Source of the DNA: Paenibacillus phocaeensis
GTDB lineage: Bacteria; Bacillota; Bacilli; Paenibacillales; Paenibacillaceae
DNA length: 64,000 bases
Reading direction: 5' to 3'
NCBI RefSeq assembly: GCF_900021165.1
Contig: NZ_FCOQ01000009.1
Coordinates: 309,409-373,408 of the forward strand
Position numbers and translations under genes: made by a program. Each line of letters opens with the position of its first letter. Position 1 is the first letter of the stretch. Shown here piece by piece: positions 28,295 to 37,892 of this stretch. The notes beneath the pieces were generated by a model that was given only the letters and a program-made list of their open reading frames with translations, was not told the origin of the DNA and did not search any database.

Positions 28295-29692
28295 TTACGT
28301 CGTCCGCTTGGGGCGCAGCACCAGCGATTTAGCCGAACGCCCCCGCCGCCCCTTGGCCGGCTTCCTTGGCTTCCATACGGCAAACTGCAGAATGAGCGTC
28401 ACGATTCCAATCACGCCAACGAACACCAGGCTCCCCCAAAAGCCCGGTCGGCTGGTGTTATGGAACAAAGTTCCGGTCACCGCCAGGGCAATCAGGGCCA
28501 TGCCGCCCCATCGCTTGACCTGTCCAAATACGCTAAGCTTGAGCAGCTTGCCCGAGGTCACGAGGATAAAAAACCAGTTATATAAAAGCAGCAATCCCGC
28601 CGATGTTGTGATGTATTCATAAATTCGCCCCGGCATGACGAAGGACAACACGACGGAAGCCGCAAGTCCGGCTGCAGTCATGCCGATGGCAAATACCGGG
28701 CGCTCCCGCCAGCCCTTTCGGGCAAATAACGGCGGCGCATCCTTGTCCTTGGCCAGCGTGACCAGCATCGTGGTTACCGCGTATAACGAAGCCACCATCG
28801 TAGAGAAGCCGGCTACGATCAATACGCCGTTAAACACATGGGGAATAAACGGAAGTGGATATTTGCCGAGAGCCGTAACGAAGGGGCTTCGTTTCGGGTC
28901 AATGGCATTCCAAGCCACCATCGTAACCGCAAGCCCGATCGATAATAAATACACCACTGAGAGCAGCAGCAGCATGATCGTGCCGGACTTCGGGGCCTCC
29001 TTCGGATTCCGCAGCCGGATGGCCATCATTCCCATCACCTCGATCCCGCCAAAGGCATAGAAGGCAAAGATAAATCCGGACCACAACCCCATTCCTCCCG
29101 CCGGAAAGAACGTCTTCGCGGTATGCGGAAATTCCGGCGCTTTCCCGCCCCCTCCGGGAATCCAGCCCATCAGCGCGGCACCGGCCACCCCCAGGAACAT
29201 CAGAATGGCGGCGATTTTGATGACCGACAGCACATTTTCCATGGAATCAAACACCTTGTTGCCGAGCAGAATGACGCCAAGCCCCAGCACGGCATAACCG
29301 ATCGCGAAGATCCACATCGGCACGCCGGGGAACCAAAAGCGTGAGAACAGCGACAACGCCGTTAACTGACTGCCCATGATCAGCAGCTCCGAACTCCAAT
29401 ATACCCAGCCGCTGCCGAAGCCTGCCCAACGCCCGAAGGCCCGCTTCGCGTACGATCGGAAGGAGCCCTGTTCCGGCCGATCCGCGGTCATACGCGCCAG
29501 CACCTCAAATACCGTGTAAGTGCCAATTGCAGCCAGCAGGAACGCAATCAGGATGGATGGACCTGCCATTCGAATCCCGATGCCTGAGCCGAGAAAATAC
29601 CCAGTGCCTATGGTTGACGCAACCCCCAACAGGGAAAGTTGCCACCAGCGGAGCTCTCCTTTTTTCCCCTCACCGTCATGCGCCTTCGCCAT
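28295..29692 (-). CDS. amino acid permease (APC superfamily)
   Basis: 465 aa, about 12 transmembrane helices. LSLLGVASTIGTGYFLGSGIGI near the N-terminus and FIFAFYAFGGIEVMGMMAIRLRNPKEAPKSG are APC hallmarks. The C-terminus is strongly basic (KPRKPAKGRRGRSAKSL). Convergent with the LysE gene, with only 3 bp between stops and no terminator seen. Substrate unknown. Confidence 0.9.
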   Translation of the reverse strand: MAKAHDGEGKKGELRWWQLSLLGVASTIGTGYFLGSGIGIRMAGPSILIAFLLAAIGTYTVFEVLARMTADRPEQGSFRSYAKRAFGRWAGFGSGWVYWSSELLIMGSQLTALSLFSRFWFPGVPMWIFAIGYAVLGLGVILLGNKVFDSMENVLSVIKIAAILMFLGVAGAALMGWIPGGGGKAPEFPHTAKTFFPAGGMGLWSGFIFAFYAFGGIEVMGMMAIRLRNPKEAPKSGTIMLLLLSVVYLLSIGLAVTMVAWNAIDPKRSPFVTALGKYPLPFIPHVFNGVLIVAGFSTMVASLYAVTTMLVTLAKDKDAPPLFARKGWRERPVFAIGMTAAGLAASVVLSFVMPGRIYEYITTSAGLLLLYNWFFILVTSGKLLKLSVFGQVKRWGGMALIALAVTGTLFHNTSRPGFWGSLVFVGVIGIVTLILQFAVWKPRKPAKGRRGRSAKSLVLRPKRTT

Positions 29693-29884
29693 TTGCCTTG
29701 ATCCCTCGTTTCTTGAATTTCTTCAACCCTGCCATCCACCTATTGTGCGGCCCCGAAACAGGAAATATGTAACCACAGCTAAACGAACGGAAAACATGAT
29801 ATAATGTTTGATTAAGTCCGCAGCGATCGTCGCTTTTTTTTGTGGAGGGGGATCCATAACTAATACGGCAAAGGAGGAAGGGCT

Positions 29885-30187
29885 GTGGCATTCGGAGTGT
29901 CGCGAGAGGAATTGGAAGCATGGAAACGGACGGTGGCTCGCGGCGAAATCGGCTTCCTGACCCATTTTTGGCTGGATCCGCGGTTTCCCGGCGCCAAGAC
30001 CGTCACCAAGGTCGGCTGCTCCGATTTGGAGCGGCTTAGAGCCTGGTGCGAAGCCCACGACCTTCCTGCCCGCTATATTCATCAGCGTTCGCCATTTCCC
30101 CATTTCGATCTCATCGGACCGAAACAACGGGAAGTGCTGCAGGAGGAAGGGCTCTGGGATCAATTAGAACGGTTCCGCCTCTTATGA
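29885..30187 (+). CDS. conserved hypothetical protein, 100 aa
   Basis: MAFGVSREELEAWKRTVARG, then FLTHFWLDPRFPGAKTVTKVGC and HFDLIGPKQ; Trp, His and Cys residues look conserved and resemble a small Bacillales family (YneQ-like by memory). GTG start at 29885, decided by AAAGGAGG upstream. Followed by a strong bidirectional terminator. Function unknown. Confidence 0.8.
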   Translation: MAFGVSREELEAWKRTVARGEIGFLTHFWLDPRFPGAKTVTKVGCSDLERLRAWCEAHDLPARYIHQRSPFPHFDLIGPKQREVLQEEGLWDQLERFRLL

Positions 30188-30188
30188 T

Positions 30189-30236
30189 AAAAGGCTGTTC
30201 GCCGGGTTCATTCCCTAGCGAGCAGCCTTTTGATTT
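30189..30236. terminator. bidirectional terminator
   Basis: AAAAGGCTG.TCGC...GCGA.CAGCCTTTT with T-rich flank, between the convergent hypothetical gene and the sulP remnant. Confidence 0.85.
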
Positions 30237-30243
30237 TGATAGA

Positions 30244-30913
30244 TTAATGCCCCGATGGGGCCGACAACCCCACCCGCTCGATCAGGATCGAGCTTTCCTC
30301 GTTTAATCCGATAATTTGGATTTCCTTACCGAGCTGGCGATATTTAAGGATCAGCTTCGAGACGGCATTCACCGCCGATTGATCCCATACATGGGACTTC
30401 GAGAAATCCACCGCCACCCGCTCCGGGTCACCAGCGGCATCAAACTCCTGCAAAAAATGACTTACCGTCCCGAAGAACAGCTGGCCGGCTACGACATAGG
30501 TTTTCACGCCCTGCTCTTCGCGGACGGAGGTCCGGATCCGGGCCATTTTCCAGGCGAAAGAAAGAGCGCTAAGCAAGACGCCGATGCCGATGGACAGGTT
30601 ATCCGTTGCTACCACGGCCACCACCGTTACAACCATGTCGAGAGCGTCCGAAACGGGAACCTTGCGCAGCGATTTCAGCGAACTCCAATCGAAGGTGCCG
30701 ATCGAGACCATAAACATGACGCCGACAAGCGCCGCCATGGGAATCCGTTGAACCACGTCACCTAGCACGATCACCAGAAACAGAAGGCCTACGCCGGACA
30801 CCAGCGTCGACAGCCTCGTGCGTCCGCCGGACTTCATGTTGATCATCGATTGGCCAATCATGGCGCAGCCCGCCATCCCCCCGAAAAATCCGGTCACGAC
30901 GTTCTTGCGTTTT
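30244..30913 (-). pseudogene. 5'-truncated SulP-family anion permease
   Basis: Only about the last 220 residues of a protein that is normally ~480-560 aa. Kept: [30 protein letters not shown], the last membrane helices and the C-terminal STAS domain (VAVDFSKSHVWDQSAVNAVSKL). Reading upstream, homology ends near [10 protein letters not shown] and the frame runs into AT-rich sequence with a stop, 15-30 nt before the ArsR operator. The N-terminal membrane half is absent from the window. I infer that the AT-rich ArsR/SDR segment replaced it; the remnant is probably not functional. Confidence 0.82.
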
Positions 30914-30943
30914 AAAGTGTATCCTTTTATAATAACAAAGTAA

Positions 30944-30963
30944 TCAAATGTTTAATCATTTGA
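30944..30963. promoter_or_regulatory. ArsR operator, copy 1
   Basis: TCAAATGTTTAATCATTTGA, arms TCAAATG and CATTTGA, 18 nt before the ArsR-family start. Nearly identical to the site at 31415-31434. Confidence 0.75.
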
Positions 30964-30981
30964 ATTTATTGAGGTGTAAAC

Positions 30982-31356
30982 ATGGAAATTGATCAGAGTA
31001 GTATAGAGATACAAAGCGAATTGTTGGAAAAGAAACATGCTCTTCTGCAAGAGATTCGTCAATCCACAGAAATTTTTAAGGCGATGGCAGATCCTATTAG
31101 ACAAGATATTTTAATGATGTTTATGTTAGTAAAACGAATGAATGTTGCACAAGTTGTTGAGAAATCTCATCTGTCAAGACCAGCAGTCTCCCATCATTTG
31201 AGAATTCTTAAGCAAGCAGGTATTCTGAGTTCAACAAAAGAAAGAACCGAGGTTTATTACAATCTTACTTTTGGTGACACGGTTATTGAGCGACTTAAAA
31301 TGTTAGTACAAAAAGCTGAAAGTTTATTAGATGACCCTACAAAAGTACATGAATAA
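30982..31356 (+). CDS. ArsR family transcriptional regulator
   Basis: 124 aa winged helix repressor. Seen: FKAMADPIRQDILMMFMLVKRMNVAQVVEKSHLSRPAVSHHLRILKQAGILSSTKERTEVYYNL. No CxC metal site in the recognition helix, so probably not a metal sensor. GAGGTG before ATG. Base composition is much more AT-rich than the neighbours, a sign of transfer. The two 20-bp palindromes, before this gene and before the SDR gene, suggest it controls both. Confidence 0.9.
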   Translation: MEIDQSSIEIQSELLEKKHALLQEIRQSTEIFKAMADPIRQDILMMFMLVKRMNVAQVVEKSHLSRPAVSHHLRILKQAGILSSTKERTEVYYNLTFGDTVIERLKMLVQKAESLLDDPTKVHE

Positions 31357-31361
31357 AATAT

Positions 31362-31401
31362 AAAAGGCTTTCTTTTTGATCCAATGAAGAAAGCTTTTTA
31401 T
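31362..31401 (+). terminator. terminator after the ArsR gene
   Basis: AAAAGGCTTTCTT...AAGAAAGCTTTTT hairpin 5 nt after the stop, so ArsR and SDR genes have separate transcripts. Confidence 0.75.
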
Positions 31402-31414
31402 TTAAATTTAATAC

Positions 31415-31434
31415 TCAAATGATTAATTATTTGA
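31415..31434. promoter_or_regulatory. ArsR operator, copy 2
   Basis: TCAAATGATTAATTATTTGA, differing from copy 1 at only 2 positions, 32 nt before the SDR start. Confidence 0.75.
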
Positions 31435-31465
31435 TTATTATAAAACTAAATTGGAGGCTGCATAT

Positions 31466-32263
31466 ATGAATTATGCAAATAAAACAGCCCTCGTCACAGG
31501 GGCTTCATCAGGAATAGGGGAGGTGTTCGCAAAGGAGCTCGCCAAAAAAGGATGCAATTTGATATTAGTTGCTCGGTCAGAAAAACCGCTCAATGAAATT
31601 GCCAAAAAACTACAAAAGGAATATTCAATTAAAGCTGTTTCTCTCCCGGTTGATCTTTCAGTTGGGAATGCAGCTGAAATAGTGCAGCAAAAAGTTGAAA
31701 GTTTAGGGTTGGAGGTAAATATTCTAATCAATAATGCTGGATTTGGAACTTTGGGAATCTTCAATGAAATTCCTGCTGGACGTTTGAATCAAGAGATCCA
31801 ATTAAATATAACTTCCTTAACTGAATTGACTCATAAATTTATTGGCTCTATGATTAAGCGAAATGAAGGTGTTATTATCAATGTTTCTTCGATGACAGCA
31901 TTTCAGCCGGCACCGTATATGGCTGCATACGGTGCAACAAAAGCGTATGTCCTATCGTTTACGGAAGCCTTATGGGCAGAATATAGAGATAGTGGACTAC
32001 GTATCGTTGCATTGTGTCCAGGAGAAACGAAGAGTTCATTTCATGCTGTATCGGGTTCTACGAATTTGAAAAGCAAACGGATGGAGCCAATTGATGTTGT
32101 AAATGCAGCATTTAGGGCGGTAGAAAAAGACAGAGGTTACATAATCGCTGGAAAAAATAATTATTTAATGGCCCAATTACCCCGGTTTTTACCACGGAGT
32201 GTTGTTGTGAAATTTGCAAGACGTTTATTTCAATCAGCTTTGACCTCAAATAAGTTAACCTAA
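31466..32263 (+). CDS. short-chain dehydrogenase/reductase
   Basis: 265 aa NAD(P)-dependent oxidoreductase. Seen: TGASSGIG cofactor motif, NNAGFG, Ser in INVSSMTAF and the YGATK active site (YxxxK), then CPGETKSSFH. Closest to the DltE/YqjQ type of cytosolic SDR. ATG at 31466 with GGAGG 8 nt upstream. AT-rich like the ArsR gene and under the same kind of operator. Natural substrate unknown. Confidence 0.92.
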   Translation: MNYANKTALVTGASSGIGEVFAKELAKKGCNLILVARSEKPLNEIAKKLQKEYSIKAVSLPVDLSVGNAAEIVQQKVESLGLEVNILINNAGFGTLGIFNEIPAGRLNQEIQLNITSLTELTHKFIGSMIKRNEGVIINVSSMTAFQPAPYMAAYGATKAYVLSFTEALWAEYRDSGLRIVALCPGETKSSFHAVSGSTNLKSKRMEPIDVVNAAFRAVEKDRGYIIAGKNNYLMAQLPRFLPRSVVVKFARRLFQSALTSNKLT

Positions 32264-32279
32264 CGGATACGATAGCAAT

Positions 32280-32311
32280 AAACCGCCTTTTCAACGAAGG
32301 CGGTTTTCTTA
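32280..32311 (+). terminator. terminator after the SDR gene
   Basis: AAACCGCCTT-N6-AAGGCGGTTTT, 17 nt after the SDR stop; marks the right side of the AT-rich island. Confidence 0.85.
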
Positions 32312-32345
32312 TGGTCAAATATCAACATTAGAATTTTAACATAGC

Positions 32346-32406
32346 CAAAATAAAAGAGCCTTGCTGATGCAAACGGCTGCACGCCGCCTGCCGTCAGGCA
32401 AGGCTC
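32346..32406 (-). terminator. terminator of ppaC
   Basis: On the minus strand AGAGCCTTGC ... GCAAGGCTCT followed by TTTTATTTT, with a second G/C-rich stem in the loop. Confidence 0.8.
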
Positions 32407-32420
32407 TGGGGAATTGAAGA

Positions 32421-33353
32421 TTATCGTTTATTGAAGATCTCGGTCAGCACCGGTACGATTTGCGATTTGCGGGATACGACGCCCTTCAGCACCGCTTTGT
32501 TATCGGCCAGCTTCACGTTGTAGGCTTTCTCGACGGCATCGGCCGCCTTGCCGAGCGCCAACCCAACGGAATCGTTGTTCAGGATATCGGTGACGACGAA
32601 CAGGAACAGATCGAGGCCTTTGCTGGCGATGATGCCGTTCAAAGCCGCTTCGACCTCGGCCTGACGGGACAAGACATCGTTGACGTCCACCGCGTTCACC
32701 TGAGCGATCTCCACTTTCGCCCCGCCCATCTCGAACTCTTTGGCATCCAGGGAAATCAGCTGCTCGATCGTCTTATCACTGAGGTCCGCTCCGGCTTTCA
32801 GCATATCCAGCCCGTACTCCTCCGCATTGACGCCGGCGATTTCGGCCAGCTCGCGCGCAGCGGCAACGTCCTGCTCGGTGCAGGTCGGCGATTTAAACAA
32901 CAGGGAATCAGAAATGATGGCAGACAGCATCAAGCCGGCGATGTTGGCCGGTACAGCCACGCCGTTCTCTTTGTACATTTTATTCAGAATCGTTGCGGTG
33001 CAGCCCACCGGTTCCGCCCGGTAATACAGAGGTCCGCTCGTTTCGAAATTGGCGATCCGGTGATGGTCGATGACCTCGGCTACGCGCACCTGATCGATAT
33101 CGGAGACGCTTTGTTGACGTTCGTTGTGATCCACCAAGATCACTTCCTTGGCTTCGCCGGCAACCGCCTCCACCAGGCGCGGCGCTTCAAAGCCAAAGCG
33201 CTCCAGCGCAAACGCCGTCTCCCCGTTGACGCTGCCCAGCCGTACAGGCTCTACGTTCCAGCCCAGCTTGGACTTCAGGTCCGCGTACGCGATCGCCGAA
33301 CAAATCGTATCCGTATCGGGATTTTTATGACCGAAAATCAATACTTTTTCCAT
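32421..33353 (-). CDS. ppaC: manganese-dependent inorganic pyrophosphatase (family II)
   Basis: 310 aa DHH-family enzyme that splits pyrophosphate in the cytosol. Seen: [21 protein letters not shown] at the N-terminus, [13 protein letters not shown] and the C-terminal SRKSQIVP substrate motif. No CBS insert. ATG at 33353 after AGGGGAG. Confidence 0.96.
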   Translation of the reverse strand: MEKVLIFGHKNPDTDTICSAIAYADLKSKLGWNVEPVRLGSVNGETAFALERFGFEAPRLVEAVAGEAKEVILVDHNERQQSVSDIDQVRVAEVIDHHRIANFETSGPLYYRAEPVGCTATILNKMYKENGVAVPANIAGLMLSAIISDSLLFKSPTCTEQDVAAARELAEIAGVNAEEYGLDMLKAGADLSDKTIEQLISLDAKEFEMGGAKVEIAQVNAVDVNDVLSRQAEVEAALNGIIASKGLDLFLFVVTDILNNDSVGLALGKAADAVEKAYNVKLADNKAVLKGVVSRKSQIVPVLTEIFNKR

Positions 33354-33585
33354 CTCATTACTCCCCTTTAACATGACTTCATGTCAAAAGTATAGCTTAT
33401 TAGCGGAGGAGCAATCAAGACCGCCGTCCGGGCACCGCTCCTGCAATTTACTTCCCTGGACAAACCGGGTACGATCAAAGAATAATAGCGGGGAAGCGGC
33501 ATTCAGCAAACGTTCAGGATCATCGTGCATAATGGAGGTACCCTAGTTTAGACATGTAGGGACAGGTGCAAGGGGGATTATAGAG

Positions 33586-34272
33586 ATGAAGCAGGTCAAA
33601 GGAGCTAAGGTGCTGTTGGTGGATGATGAGCCGCATATCGCGCAGTTCCTTGAGCTGGGGCTGCAAAATGAAGGATTTGAGGTGCGTACCGCCGGCGACG
33701 GCATGACTGCGGTCGCTATCGCGGCCGAGTTTCAACCTCACGTGATCGTGCTCGATGTCATGATGCCGGGAATGGACGGCTGGGAAGTTTGCCGGCTGCT
33801 GCGAAAGAACGGCGATCATGTCGCCATCATCATGCTGACGGCGAAGGACGAGGTGGATGATCGGGTGAAAGGGCTGACGATCGGCGCTGACGATTATGTC
33901 GTCAAGCCTTTCAGCTTTGAGGAATTGCTGGCCCGGATCGGCGCCCGCCTGCGCAATCAGTTCCCGGCTCTGTTCGGCGAGGTGGTGATCGGCCCGTTCC
34001 GTCTGGACGATCGCCGCAAGGAGATCTCCTATTCGGAACGGGTGCTGGAGTTATCCCCTACCGAATACGAGCTGTTGAAATATTTGGTTCTGAACCAGGG
34101 GATCGTCTTAAGCAAAACGAGGATTTTGGATAAAGTCTGGGGCTACGACTTTGGCGGCGAGGAGAATATTGTGGAGGTCTACATCCGATCCTTGCGGGAA
34201 AAATTGAACGACCGGGAGCACCGGCTGATCCGAACGCTGCGCGGCGCGGGCTACCGCGTAGATCTGCCATGA
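33586..34272 (+). CDS. response regulator, OmpR/PhoB family
   Basis: 228 aa. Receiver domain with acidic DDEP pocket, phosphoacceptor Asp in VLDVMMPGMDGWE and Lys in VVKPFSFEELLAR; C-terminal winged helix with SPTEYELLKYLVLNQGIVLSKTRILDKVWGYDF. Its stop overlaps the kinase start (ATGA). Target genes unknown. Confidence 0.94.
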   Translation: MKQVKGAKVLLVDDEPHIAQFLELGLQNEGFEVRTAGDGMTAVAIAAEFQPHVIVLDVMMPGMDGWEVCRLLRKNGDHVAIIMLTAKDEVDDRVKGLTIGADDYVVKPFSFEELLARIGARLRNQFPALFGEVVIGPFRLDDRRKEISYSERVLELSPTEYELLKYLVLNQGIVLSKTRILDKVWGYDFGGEENIVEVYIRSLREKLNDREHRLIRTLRGAGYRVDLP

Positions 34273-35888
34273 AGCCCTTCGGCGGCGAAGACCGGACACG
34301 AGCTGCCGGGAAGCGGATCGCTGCTGCCGGGAAGCAGTTGGCCCGAAGGCTGCGGAGCGTGATTTCCCCGAGCTCGCTCCGATACCAGCTGTTGTCCCGT
34401 TCCCTCCTGATATTGGCCGCGCTCCTGATCCTGATCGGCGTCTTCCAATATGTCATCATGAAGGACTTCTTGTACAAGAACCAAGCCGAAACGATGGTCT
34501 CGCAGATGCGCGGCCCGCTCCGGGACGTGTTTGCACGGGCGGGACAGCCGGCCGAACGCTGGGGCCGGCTTAGGCCGGAGGCTGATCCAGCCGGTGACGC
34601 GGCGTATGTCGATCGGCCCCACCTCGGAGCCGGAGGCGGGGAGGGAGGCGGCGGACGTCCCACGCAATTGTTTATTCCCGATGCCTCGCTGGCCATTATC
34701 AACAGCGACAGCGGTTTTATCGATTTGAATGCCATTTCCGGCGCAGTTGCCCCCCGGCTGTCCGATGCGGAATATGACGCGCTGTTCGAAGAAGCTCCGC
34801 CCGGGCGACCGACACCGGAAGGCTACCGCATCCTCGAGGATGTAGCGGGAAAGGAACAGCTAGTCGTCTTCCGATTGGTGGAGTTGCCGGGCGAACAAGG
34901 CGAACGGGCCTGGCTCGTGCAGATGGGCACCTATACCGCGCCGCTGCGCGAGGTTGTGATGCGCCAACTGCTGACTTTCCTCAGCCTCTCACTTCTGGCG
35001 CTGGCCGGCGGGCTGGCGCTCTACCTGCCGATTTTGCGCCGAACCTTAACGCCGCTGAACCAGATGGTGCACACCGTCGAAGATACGAATGCCGGCAATC
35101 TCGGCAACCGGTTCACGGCTGCCTCAGGCCAATCCGAAGTTGATCGGCTGGGCGCCTCCTTTAACGGGATGCTGGAGCGGCTGGAAGCCTCGTTCGATGC
35201 CGAGCGCGAAGCGAAGGAGCAAATGCGCCGATTCGTCGCCGATGCTTCCCATGAGCTGCGGACGCCGCTCACTTCGATCCACGGCTTCTTGGAGGTCCTG
35301 CTGCGAGGGGCCGCCAACCGGCCGGAGCAGCTGCACGCCGCGCTGAACAGCATGCTGGGCGAGTCGCAGCGCATGAAGAAGCTGGTCGAGGACTTGCTCA
35401 CGCTGGCCAAGCTCGACCGCACCCCGGTCGTGCAGCGGACCCGGGTGCGGCTGGACGAAGTGATCGCGGAGATGGAGCCGCATCTGCGGATACTGGCCGA
35501 AGATCGCGAAGTTCGCTTCGATCTGCAACCGGGGTTGACCGCGAGGTGCGACTGCGACAAAATCAAGCAGGTCGTACTGAACCTGTTTAACAACGCCGTT
35601 CAGCACACCGATCCGCAGCGGGGGACGATCGCCGTGCGCCTGTCCGCTCAGTCCAACCTGGCCGAGCTGGAGGTTCGGGACAACGGGCCCGGCATCGCTG
35701 CCGAGCATTTGCCGCATGTATTCGAGCGATTTTATCGGATCGATGCCTCCCGCACGCGTAAACATGGCGGAGCCGGGCTCGGCCTCTCGATCTCGCAATC
35801 GATCGTCGAAGCCCACGGCGGCAAGATCGAGGTTCGCAGCGAGCCGGGCCAAGGCGCGGCCTTCCGGGTGACGCTGCCAGCGATATAA
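34269..35888 (+). CDS. sensor histidine kinase
   Basis: 539 aa membrane kinase. Transmembrane helices near 40-62 and 236-260, enclosing an extracellular sensor of ~170 residues with a Gly-rich insert (GAGGGEGGGGRP); HAMP (PLNQMVHTVEDTNAGNLGNRF), HisKA with phosphoacceptor His in DASHELRTPLTS, then HATPase N box VVLNLFNNAVQHT and G boxes DNGPGI and GGAGLGLS. Pairs with the regulator just upstream. The signal is unknown. Confidence 0.93.
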   Translation: MKPFGGEDRTRAAGKRIAAAGKQLARRLRSVISPSSLRYQLLSRSLLILAALLILIGVFQYVIMKDFLYKNQAETMVSQMRGPLRDVFARAGQPAERWGRLRPEADPAGDAAYVDRPHLGAGGGEGGGGRPTQLFIPDASLAIINSDSGFIDLNAISGAVAPRLSDAEYDALFEEAPPGRPTPEGYRILEDVAGKEQLVVFRLVELPGEQGERAWLVQMGTYTAPLREVVMRQLLTFLSLSLLALAGGLALYLPILRRTLTPLNQMVHTVEDTNAGNLGNRFTAASGQSEVDRLGASFNGMLERLEASFDAEREAKEQMRRFVADASHELRTPLTSIHGFLEVLLRGAANRPEQLHAALNSMLGESQRMKKLVEDLLTLAKLDRTPVVQRTRVRLDEVIAEMEPHLRILAEDREVRFDLQPGLTARCDCDKIKQVVLNLFNNAVQHTDPQRGTIAVRLSAQSNLAELEVRDNGPGIAAEHLPHVFERFYRIDASRTRKHGGAGLGLSISQSIVEAHGGKIEVRSEPGQGAAFRVTLPAI

Positions 35889-35956
35889 CCGGAGCGGGCG
35901 CGGGGATACGTGCCGCTTGGCCGGCCAACGAATTAACCACCTGGGGCCACAACAAC

Positions 35957-35988
35957 AAAGGGATGCTGCACTATCGCAGCATCCCTTT
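35957..35988. terminator. bidirectional terminator
   Basis: AAAGGGATGCTGC-N6-GCAGCATCCCTTT, perfect 13-bp arms. The last codons of the minus-strand GNAT gene lie inside its right arm. Confidence 0.9.
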
Positions 35989-36441
35989 GTATATCCCGGG
36001 CTCCGAGCCCTCGATCACAACCGCGCCGGTCGTCTTGGCGTAGAAGTCCTTCGGGCCCGCGCCGCCAATCGCGGCATAACCGTAGCCGTCCATCCGCATC
36101 AGATAAAGCGTATAGAGCAGCAGTTGTTTGCCGATGCCCCTGCCCCGCTCCTGTTCATCGACACCGGTCGGTCCGAAGAACCCTTTCATCGTGGTGTCAT
36201 AGCAGGCAAAGCCGAGCAACTTGCCGTTCTCCGTGGCGATGATGCAGCTAATCGGCGTGTGGGCAAAGGCCACTTCACATTCGCTAACCCAATGCGCGTT
36301 GAAGTGCTCGCCTACCCATTTCGCGACAACATGTTTCTCCGGGCCAATCGCCCGGCGAATTGTAATCCCGGTCCGCGCTTCGTACTGCTCTACCGATTCG
36401 AACGGGGGCAGGTCGTATAACCTTACTAACATATCGGACAT
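35971..36441 (-). CDS. GNAT family N-acetyltransferase
   Basis: 156 aa. Motif A with EQERGRGIGKQLLLYTLYLM (acetyl-CoA loop RGxGxG) and a strand-rich N-terminal half (MLVRLYDLPP, VAKWVGEHFNAHW). Acetyl acceptor unknown. Stops inside a terminator hairpin. Confidence 0.88.
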   Translation of the reverse strand: MSDMLVRLYDLPPFESVEQYEARTGITIRRAIGPEKHVVAKWVGEHFNAHWVSECEVAFAHTPISCIIATENGKLLGFACYDTTMKGFFGPTGVDEQERGRGIGKQLLLYTLYLMRMDGYGYAAIGGAGPKDFYAKTTGAVVIEGSEPGIYKGMLR

Positions 36442-36581
36442 GATTTTCGATCTCCTTTGTTAGAAAGACGTGGTTTTGAGGGCTATTATACGTCTTGCCC
36501 ACCCATCCGACAACCTTTTTCCGAACCTTGCGCCACCCAACGGGACCGGCCCCGGCCCTCAGCCATACCTCATGTCTCCCG

Positions 36582-37871
36582 TCACTCTGCTGCCGCTTCG
36601 ATCACATACTCCTTGTATCTTCCGTAGTCACTTTGCCGGCATTCCAGAGCCAGCTTCGTCCCTTCGGCTTCATAGCTCGTATCCAGCACGTTGGCGTGCT
36701 CGTTCAGGTAAGAAACCAGGGACCCCTTATCATAAGGGATCAGCATCGTACACTTGACGTAGTCCTTAAAAATCCGCCGGCGGATTTCATCCACCAGCTC
36801 GGCGATGCCGATGCGGGGTTTAGCGGCGAGATAGATGATATCTCCCTGAACGTCCGGGATCGCCTGTTCCGTTCGATCGGATTTGTTATAGGCATAAATC
36901 GCCGGGATGTCGGTGATGCCGATTTCTTTTAACGTCTGATGGGTGATCTCGATCATCCGTGCAAATTCCGGGTTGGAATAATCCACGACGTGGATCAGCA
37001 GATCGGCTTCGGAGACTTCCTCCAATGTGGAGCGAAACGCCTTGACCAGGTGATGCGGCAGCTTGCTCACAAAACCAACCGTGTCCGTCAGCAGAAAGGC
37101 TTTGTTATCCTCCAGCGGAATGTTGCGGACGGACGTCTCCAGCGTGGCGAACAGCATATCCTTCTCCAGCACCTGCTTCTCCTGCCCGGGGCTATACGTC
37201 TCAAGCAGCGCGTTCATGATCGTCGATTTACCGGCGTTGGTGTAGCCAACGAGCGAGACGACAGGCACGTCGTTCTTCTTACGCTGCTTACGCTGGGTTT
37301 GGCGATGGGCAACCAAAGTCTCCAGCTCGCGGCTGAGCGCGGTGATCTTCTCTTCGATCCGCCGGCGGTCGAGCTCAAGCTTCGTTTCCCCCGCACCGCG
37401 GTTCTTCGTGCCGACCCCGCCGCTCTGGCGGCCCAGCGATTCCCGCAGCCCGACGAGCCGCGGCAGCATGTACTTTAGCCGGGCCACTTCGACCTGAAGC
37501 TGGGCCTCGCGGGTTTTGGCCCGTTCCGCAAAAATATCCAGGATCAGCAGCGTCCGGTCAATAACCTTGCACGCCAGATCGGACTCCAGATTGCGGAGCT
37601 GCGATGGGGATAACTCGTCGTTGAAAATAACGAGATTGCCGCCGTGCGCCTCCATCAGCGCCCGCACCTCCGCGATTTTCCCCGTGCCGATATAATGCGA
37701 CGGGGTAACTTTAGGCAGATTTTGCGTAAGCACGCCTACTACTTCAATGTCACAGGCCTCCGTCAAATTCGCCAACTCTTCCATTGAATAGTCAAAATCC
37801 GTCTGATGATTCAAATTCACGCCAACCAGGATGGCTTTTTGCTCTACTTGCTGTTGCAGTTGTTCTGTCAT
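36582..37871 (-). CDS. hflX: GTPase HflX (ribosome-splitting factor)
   Basis: 429 aa. N-terminal nucleotide-binding domain (AILVGVNLN, SHYIGTGKIAEV, VFNDELSPSQLRNLE), helical linker RGAGETKLELDRRRIEEKI, then the GTPase domain with GYTNAGKST, DTVGFVSKLPHHLV and NKSD. Known role: splits stalled 70S ribosomes; in some Firmicutes it is induced by ribosome-targeting antibiotics. ATG at 37871 is preceded by AAGGGAGG. The frame stays open back to 38006, crossing a strong terminator hairpin, so this extension is not used as coding sequence here. The leader looks like an attenuator (37893-38080). Confidence 0.95.
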   Translation of the reverse strand: MTEQLQQQVEQKAILVGVNLNHQTDFDYSMEELANLTEACDIEVVGVLTQNLPKVTPSHYIGTGKIAEVRALMEAHGGNLVIFNDELSPSQLRNLESDLACKVIDRTLLILDIFAERAKTREAQLQVEVARLKYMLPRLVGLRESLGRQSGGVGTKNRGAGETKLELDRRRIEEKITALSRELETLVAHRQTQRKQRKKNDVPVVSLVGYTNAGKSTIMNALLETYSPGQEKQVLEKDMLFATLETSVRNIPLEDNKAFLLTDTVGFVSKLPHHLVKAFRSTLEEVSEADLLIHVVDYSNPEFARMIEITHQTLKEIGITDIPAIYAYNKSDRTEQAIPDVQGDIIYLAAKPRIGIAELVDEIRRRIFKDYVKCTMLIPYDKGSLVSYLNEHANVLDTSYEAEGTKLALECRQSDYGRYKEYVIEAAAE

Positions 37872-37892
37872 ATTCGAGTTCCTCCCTTTAGG

